Shown one piece after another: positions 58,500 through 64,000 of a stretch of 64,000 bases of DNA; positions within the stretch are counted from its first letter, which is position 1; every line of letters begins with the position of its first letter. A program made the position numbers and the translations under genes. Source of the stretch: Cenococcum geophilum 1.58 (lineage: Eukaryota; Ascomycota; Dothideomycetes; Gloniales; Gloniaceae); contig KV748180.1 in the NCBI GenBank assembly GCA_001692895.1, forward strand, positions 3,714,195 through 3,778,194, in the 5' to 3' direction. The notes under the pieces are model-generated. The model searched no databases, was not told where the DNA came from, and saw only the letters and a list, made by a program, of their open reading frames with translations.

Positions 58500-58860
58500 T
58501 TTCTCGTTTCGCGTAATTGACATGCAATTTGACCAACTCGACACGTAATTAACTAACTTAAAACGCAATTGACCAACTTGATACATTTAAAGGTTAAATA
58601 ACACGCAGTTAACCTACTTAACAACTTTAAAAGCTAACTACATATCTCTTAACACGCAGTTAACCTACTTAGCAACTTTAAAAGCTAACTGCATATTTCT
58701 TAATATGCAGTTAACCTACTTAACATATTTAAAAGTTAAATAATATGCAGTTAACCTATTTAACAACTTTAAAAGCTAACTACATATTCCTTAACACGCA
58801 GTTAACCACTTAGCTACTTTAAAAGGTAACTATATATTTCTTAATATGCAATTAAGGTAA
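58500..58860. repeat. 51-bp tandem repeat array
   Basis: About six copies of a unit starting ACACGCAGTTAACCTACTTA. Starts at 58601, 58652, 58703, 58743 (shortened unit), 58794 and 58844; a diverged leader lies at 58510-58600. Confidence 0.85.
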
Positions 58861-58935
58861 AGTTATATACTATATATTTAACTATTATATATTATCTAAT
58901 ATAATCTTATATAATCTTATATAGTTTTATTACTT

Positions 58936-59095
58936 AGAGGCTCTATATAAGGCTCTATATAAGGCTCTATATAAAGCTTTATACAAAGCTCTATATAAAG
59001 CTCTACACGAAGCTCTATACAAAGCTCTATATAAAGCTCTATATAAAGCTCTATACGAAGCTCTGCGTATAGAGGCTTTGCACGAAGCTCTGTAT
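58936..59095. repeat. 12-bp minisatellite AAGCTCTATATA
   Basis: About 13 copies of ARGCTCTATAYA in register. It is not part of any recognisable gene. Confidence 0.9.
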
Positions 59096-59179
59096 TAGGT
59101 CCCCACTATATTCCTAATAGCCTCTATATATGCCTTTACCCTATATAGCTACCTTATTTTTTTTACCCTTCCTTTCTTA

Positions 59180-59488
59180 CGGAGGTCCCTAATAAAAGTT
59201 CTTACACCTTCCTAATTAGGAAGTTTTAAACTGATATACGCGTAAGTATAGGTGCGTATTTTATAGCCTACGTAGCGTATACTAGAGTTCTTACAGCGTA
59301 TATTAAGGCATATAAACTTTAAATATTAATTTACCAGCCTAATACTATATATAATAAAAATTCCCTATTAGATTTTTAATTTATACTTAGTAAGATAATA
59401 TATAAAAATATAAAAAGTAGTAATAAGTATTATTATTCCTAAAACTTCCTAATTAGGAAGGTGCAAGAACTTTTATTAAGGACCTCCG
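59180..59488. mobile_element. MITE 6 (309 bp, TA target site, ~50-bp inverted repeats)
   Basis: The ends CGGAGGTCCCTAATAAAAGT and, inverted, CGGAGGTCCTTAATAAAAGT extend to about 50 bp and include the palindrome CTTCCTAATTAGGAAG. TA flanks it at 59178-59179 and 59489-59490. There is no ORF. Target and ends suggest a Tc1/mariner-driven element. Confidence 0.9.
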
Positions 59489-59524
59489 TATATCCTCCCT
59501 ATTTAAAAAGGCACTAAAATAGTA

Positions 59525-59690
59525 GCTAGTAAATGACCGTTACTAGAACTAAATAACTATCGCTAAAACTAAATAACCAATACTAGAACTAGATAACGAC
59601 CGTTTAAATAACTAGCTAGTAAACACTATAAATAATTTAATTAATTAATTAATCAAATTAAACTAGAGCTTTAATATTAGCCTATTACCG
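59525..59690. repeat. ~20-bp tandem repeat array, copy 1
   Basis: Diverged repeats of the form CGYTACTAGAACTAAATAAC, ending AACTAGCTAGTAAACACTATAAA and a TTAATTAA run. The same array with the same end occurs at 62135-62345. Confidence 0.75.
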
Positions 59691-59796
59691 AATTAAATCA
59701 AGGCCTTCTAGGGAGGCACCCTAGATAACTACCGTTTAAATATAATTAGGGCCTTTAATTAGGCCGACCTTTCCCCTAAATTAAATTATATACTAA

Positions 59797-59945
59797 TATA
59801 GGCAGGCAGGTAAATAGGCAGGCAGGTAGGTAGGTAGATAGGTAGGTAAATAGGTAGGTAGGTAGGTAGGTAGGTAGATAGGTAAATAGGTAGGTAGGTA
59901 AGTAGGTAGGTAGGTAGGTAAGTAGGTAAATAGGTAAGTAGGTAG
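59797..59945. repeat. TAGG microsatellite, left block
   Basis: GGTA/GGCA/GATA tetranucleotide run interrupted by AAATA and AAGTA variants. The minus-strand open frame through it is a by-product of the repeat. Confidence 0.95.
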
Positions 59946-62035
59946 GTTTTATTTTTATTTTTATTTTTATAGGTCTGTTGTATTATACTACGTACAATAC
60001 TGCGCATGTAGCCTCTAGGCTATAGCGCTATAGTTCTATATACATAAATCCTTTCTAGGCAGCTTAATATATACTAGTAGCTATGTCCTAGTAGTTTATA
60101 AACCCCTAAGGGTATATAGCTCCTTAATAAAATACTAAGGTACTGCAACTACTAGGGAATAAGAAAACGGTAGGAAAAACCATAGGAAATCCTAACACCT
60201 ATCCCTGTCCTTTTGCAATTTATTTCTGTCCCTTTACTCTCTAATATCTTTTTAAGAGCCTAGTAGGAGTTGCCTCCTTCTAGGGTCCTATCTGTTTTAT
60301 TCTTCCATAGAATCTTCTTTACGTACTAGTTTAGCAGCTTTAAGAGTCTTGCAATCTTTACTATTAGCAAAGTGTTTTTCTTTACAACTAATGCAAAGAG
60401 GGGTGGTATGCTAGTAAGGCTTGCCTATTATTATATAGGTAGAATAGGAATAGTCTTTAGATAAATATACAGCTACACAGTATCTATAGGCCCTAGTAGA
60501 GCACCTATCTCCTATATGGCCGAATTTTTAGCAGCTCGTACACTGCGTAGTAGGAGAGACTTCGAGGTATTTTACTACCTTAGTAGCTGTACCTGCAATT
60601 GATATCTCTTTTTACTTAAGGATTTCTTGTCTTTTTTCTTCGTTCTCTATAGTAAAAACTATAGAGCCAAATCTGGTCTATAGATTATGTCTTTTTTCAC
60701 TAAATAAGATCCATCTAGGTAGTCCTTATATCCTTATAGGATTAAAGGTCTCAATTTCTTCCTTTAGGAGCTTAGAGCCTCCTTCTCCTAGGAAAGGTAG
60801 GGTAGGAACCCCATAGGCTATAATTTGAACCCATAGTTCTAGTTTTTGTTCTCTTTAAAAGGTAAAGCAGTTATACTAGATATCCTTATATTTAACTAAG
60901 AAATCTGCATTATACTCTTCTGTAGTTATAAGGAGAATATTTTGTTTTCCTTTTGTTCTAGCTATCGATGCTAAAACTGGCTTTTTTACTTGCAATTTTG
61001 ATGCAAATAGTTAATTGACTTTATTTCGTATNGAGAAGGTATCTAGNNGTTAGTCCTTTTCGTCTGTAATTAGGACTAGCTTTCTTTCTTNTAGCTGCTT
61101 TTTCTTACTTCTAGTANAAGTAGAAGGGGTAGGAGAAGGTAGTGATNAGGAAGGTAGTNAGNATAAAGAAGGGAGGTCCTTCTTTAGCCTCTCTATATAG
61201 GTTTCTTTAGTAGGGGCCACCTCCTTACGGAGAGCTCTTACTTCTTCGACTAGTCCTTTTAGGACTTCTTTTGTCTTTTCTTTCCCTTTTATAAAGGGAT
61301 TTTCTCCTACTAGGATACTGCGTGTATAGTCCTCTAGCTGTTTAACTTGTTCTTTTTTTTCTTCTTCTTCTTCTTCTTCTAGCCCTTTATAGGCCTGGGT
61401 TAGGCTTTCTAAGGCCTTTTGTAGGTGTTGTTCTGGAGAAAGGGGAGGGAAGGATATACTAGGTATCCCAGCCGTAAAAGTCATAAGTTTTGTTGTCTTT
61501 TTTGCAGGTTTTTGGTTTTCTTTTTCGGTAGAAGACTGAGGATGTCCTCTTTTTTCTCCTGTCCCAAATAGGCCAGGAGAAGGAGAAGGGGCAGAGAAAG
61601 TGAAAGTAGACTCATTGTCACTTATTTCTATAGGAGGTTATTGTTTTTTTTATGCCTACTAGGCTTCGGCATCTTATAGGAAGGCTCCCTAGTTTTTACT
61701 ATCCTTATACCCTTTTTCCTTACTAATCCTACTAGAAGATTTCTGGGGAGATTAGGCTAAAAGGTAGTAGAAAAACTAGCTCCTATTTTGCAGTTTTGGT
61801 ATTAGTGGTAGTAGTAGTAGTTTTGGTGTTCCCGTCCGTGCCTCGCTTATAAGCTAGGGCCACCCTTAAAGAAAATTTTCTGTTGGGAAAAAGGGGTAAA
61901 ACAATAAATAAATCCACCTCTAGCTCGCTAGGTAGTAGGAATTAGGTCTTAAAAGTTGGAAAATCGATTGTTTTTGATGGTAAGATAGGTATGCGTAAGT
62001 TTTAAAGTGTGGCGCTACCTTTTGGTAAGGTTGCA
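59946..62035 (-). mobile_element. LINE E: ORF1-bearing non-LTR insertion in a TAGG microsatellite
   Basis: The plus strand shows TTTTATTTTTATTTTTAT at 59948, which is an (ATAAAA)n tail on the element strand. The 5' side reaches about 62035, where TAGG repeats resume. ORF1 is present and ORF2 (endonuclease and RT) is absent, so the element is internally deleted or non-autonomous. About 270 bp of 3' untranslated sequence separate ORF1 from the tail. Confidence 0.7.
60265..61640 (-). pseudogene. LINE E ORF1 (coiled-coil, RNA-binding, zinc knuckles), nearly open
   Basis: An ATG at 61484 opens 144 codons, and the same frame is open upstream to about 61640 (DNESTFTFSAPSPSPGLFG). The order is a Pro/Ser-rich N-terminus, an acidic coiled coil with a Glu/Lys run near 61360, a central domain with ETFNPIRI-GLPRWILF near 60720, then knuckles CTSC-KFGHIGDRC near 60530 and CISCKEKHFANSKDC near 60370. 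Stops are few after 61050 (for example at 61047 and 60270). N bases at 61032-61165 blur the exact frame. Mutation is much lighter than in LINE A or B. Confidence 0.7.
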
Positions 62036-62040
62036 TGTGT

Positions 62041-62130
62041 AGTAAGTAGGTAGGTAGGTAGGTAGGTAGGTAAGTAGGTAGGTAGGTAGGTAGGTAAGTA
62101 GGTAGGTAGGTAGGTAGGTAAGTAGGTAAG
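62041..62130. repeat. TAGG microsatellite, right block
   Basis: TAGG/TAAG tetranucleotide run continuing the block left of LINE E. Confidence 0.95.
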
Positions 62131-62134
62131 AGAT

Positions 62135-62345
62135 TACTATTACTAGAACTAGACTACTATCGCTAAAACTAAACTACCGTTATTAAAACTAGATAACTGT
62201 TACTAGAGCTAGATAATCGTTACTAGAACTAAACAACCGTTACTAAAACTAAACAATTATTACTAGAACTAAACAACCGTCGCTAGAGCTAAATAATAAT
62301 AACTAGCTAGCGAATACTATAAACAATTAAATTAATTAATTAAAT
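62135..62345. repeat. ~20-bp tandem repeat array, copy 2
   Basis: About nine units CGTTACTAGAACTAAACAAC, ending AACTAGCTAGCGAATACTATAAA plus a TTAATTAA run, as at 59525-59690. Confidence 0.85.
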
Positions 62346-62430
62346 TAAGGCAGTATAGATAAATAGGTATAAATAAGGAAATGCTAACAGGTAGGTAAAT
62401 ATAGATAGGTAGGTAGATATAGGTAGGTAA

Positions 62431-62617
62431 TGTTATGGCACTAACCTAACGCATACTGTTTTATACTATCTCATACTATTTCCTACTATTAGCCAGCCTA
62501 CTACTAGTGACTTAGCGGCTGGCCCTACCATTTATATATAATACCCCCTTTCTACCTTCTTCCCCTCTTTATACTATAACGTAGTTATTTAGTCTACTTT
62601 ATTATAGTACTATAACA
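62431..62617 (+). repeat. G3 5' LTR
   Basis: The inverted ends TGTTAT...ATAACA are of the G1/G2 type. A TATA-like TTTATATATAATAC lies at 62530. The limits rest on end motifs only, since the partner LTR lies outside the window. Confidence 0.65.
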
Positions 62618-62799
62618 GTTTATAGTATCTTTAATTTACGCCCTATTACGATCACTAATTCCTTATACCCTAGCTAATTAACCTCCACTTAGAGCAATTA
62701 CGACCTATATACGCCTTTACTAAAACTAATACGTCCCTAGCATAGTTCTAAAATAATCCTTAGTTTTTACCTAGCGCCTAGATAGGCGACACTAATAAC

Positions 62800-64000
62800 G
62801 CCGAAATGGCCGAAACTTAAAACCCCTATAACGTCTTTATAGACCTCTTTATAAAGATATACCCCAATATTATATAGATAATCCGCCACTCCCTACTATA
62901 CCCTAAGACCTTTAAGCCTAGCAAAGCTTACCTTACCCTTATTAACTATACTAACAAGTTCCTTAATAATATTAAAGTAGGACTATAGTATATATATAAT
63001 ATAAACACCGCCAATAAGAAAGCTAATAAAAACCTTATTACCCTTATTGCTTTCTAGATAGGAACTATTAACTCCTAGGCAGAGACTATCGCCGTTCTAA
63101 AATAATTAACCCCTATAATAATAGTAGTAACCTAGTAGAAAAAACAGAGATCTAAAGACCCGCTAATATTTAGCGGAAAAGGTACCCTACTAAAATAATA
63201 AGCTAATTTTAAGACCTAGCACATTAAGATTAAGGGAGTCTTTAACTAGGACTGGGACTACTTTAATATAATTTAGTCCCAGATCCTTTATATCTTAAGT
63301 ATACTAAAGAATAAGACCTATAAGTTTATTAAGTAGGGCCTAGAGCTTATATACGAGAACCTAAACAATATATTTGCATAGAAATAGCCTATTAAAGAAG
63401 ATATACTTAAAGACCTTACTACCTACTATAAGGTCCTTAATATAACCTAGGTTATAAAGAATAAGCTTAACCATTTCCCCTAGGGCGAGCGTAATTACTA
63501 GTCCTAAAAGGGAGAGCTTAATAAGCTAATAGTCCGCGCTAAAAAGATAGACGAATAGAAGGTAAACCTACTCTAAAAGTTTATCTCTCTAAAGATAAAA
63601 GAGCTAGTACTTAAACTTACCTATAAAATTAATAATAGCAACTATATAGGTTAGAGTAAGTAAATAGATATATTTGCTAAAAACTTTATAAATTATACAC
63701 ACTAAGCTAACCTTAAGAAGAACGCTAACTACCGCCTACCTGCCTAAGCCCATACCCCTATATTAACTCTAACCCTAGTAGTAACTAAAGAACCTATAAA
63801 CTTTAATAAAATCTTAGATACGGAGCGTAAGCGCCGCGTTAATAATAGATTATACCTTATCTATAGCCTACCTAGCTACTAAAAGGACGCCTATAACCCC
63901 GCTAAGATAGCAAACCTAGTCCTAATACCACCCTATTAAATAACGCGAACTAATAACCGCGGACGCAGCGACTATAGAGTCTATTATAGACGCGGCAACC
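62800..64000 (+). pseudogene. G3 gag, degraded, partial
   Basis: Plus-strand reading shows a capsid-type segment: KIKGVFNQDWDYFN, then YILSILKNKTYKFI near 63230-63330. Further on lie LIYENLNNIFA near 63350 and a CCHC knuckle near 63855-63895 (LYLIYSLPSYQKDAYNP, where CLxCSLPSHxxxAC is expected), so Cys and His are again changed to Tyr. Stops are frequent. The protein continues beyond base 64000. Confidence 0.7.

Larger units (their letters stand above)
62431..64000 (+). mobile_element. G3: 5' end of a third Gypsy element (cut by window)
   Basis: The 5' LTR (62431-62617, 187 bp) starts TGTTATGGC and ends TATAACA. It is followed by a gag region to the window end. No 3' LTR or pol is in the window. 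The left flank is a further short TAGG run (62385-62430). Confidence 0.75.

Noticed and set aside
59786-60007. Minus-strand frame rich in TYLP repeats
   Set aside because: It is the translation of the TAGG microsatellite.

Overview
The window looks like a transposon-packed, AT-rich compartment of a filamentous ascomycete (Pezizomycotina) genome. Nearly every recognisable reading frame belongs to a retrotransposon, Helitron, Crypton or DNA transposon. Most are broken by TAG/TAA where Gln or Trp is expected, by D to N and E to K changes in catalytic sites, and by His/Cys to Tyr changes in zinc knuckles. TpA is everywhere and CpA is scarce by eye. That is the signature of repeat-induced point mutation (RIP); I did not compute RIP indices. 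One ordinary gene survives: a five-exon major facilitator (MFS) transporter on the minus strand (23376-25225, 544 aa) with clean splice sites and no stop.

Layout. 1-17384: an old minus-strand Ty3/Gypsy element (G0). It is split by a full-length LINE (A, 2412-7645, with target-site duplication, TSD) and by a 7.3-kb composite insertion (7934-15252, 15-bp TSD) made of two opposed LINE copies and a ~600-bp unit X present twice. 17385-17546: a clean MITE. 17549-~22620: a degraded minus-strand Helitron (Rep plus PIF1-type helicase) carrying a solo LTR. ~22640-26000: the low-RIP gene island with the transporter. 25824-27165: MITEs, a tandem satellite and half of a foldback element. ~27170-43440: two Cryptons (tyrosine recombinase plus GCR1_C-like tail) in head-to-tail tandem. 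The first is split by a complete 10.4-kb Gypsy chromovirus (G1, 27685-38110, TSD ATTAT), which is itself split by a chimeric LINE (D, 28701-31060). 43442-44278: a nest of MITEs and a hairpin. 44308-50278: a complete Gypsy chromovirus (G2, TSD GGCTA). 50284-58462: a Tc1/mariner-type transposase next to a 7.3-kb imperfect inverted duplication of an unrecognised gene. Its left arm contains a lightly mutated gag-only LTR element (52599-54836, TSD ATTAC) and its apex contains a foldback MITE. 58500-62430: tandem repeats, a TA-flanked MITE, TAGG microsatellites and a LINE ORF1 insertion (E). 62431-64000: the 5' LTR and gag of a third Gypsy element (G3), running off the window.

The elements do not form a pathway; the content is a record of nested insertions. 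Exact TSDs at six junction pairs, and reading frames restored across the removed inserts (Helitron helicase, Crypton, G0 pol), fix part of the order: Crypton before G1 before LINE D; Helitron before the solo LTR; inverted duplication before the gag-only element; G0 before LINE A and the composite insertion. No rRNA, tRNA, CRISPR array or bacterial-type feature was seen. N bases occur at 8670-8870, 9722-9760, 31910-31925 and 61032-61165, all inside repeats.
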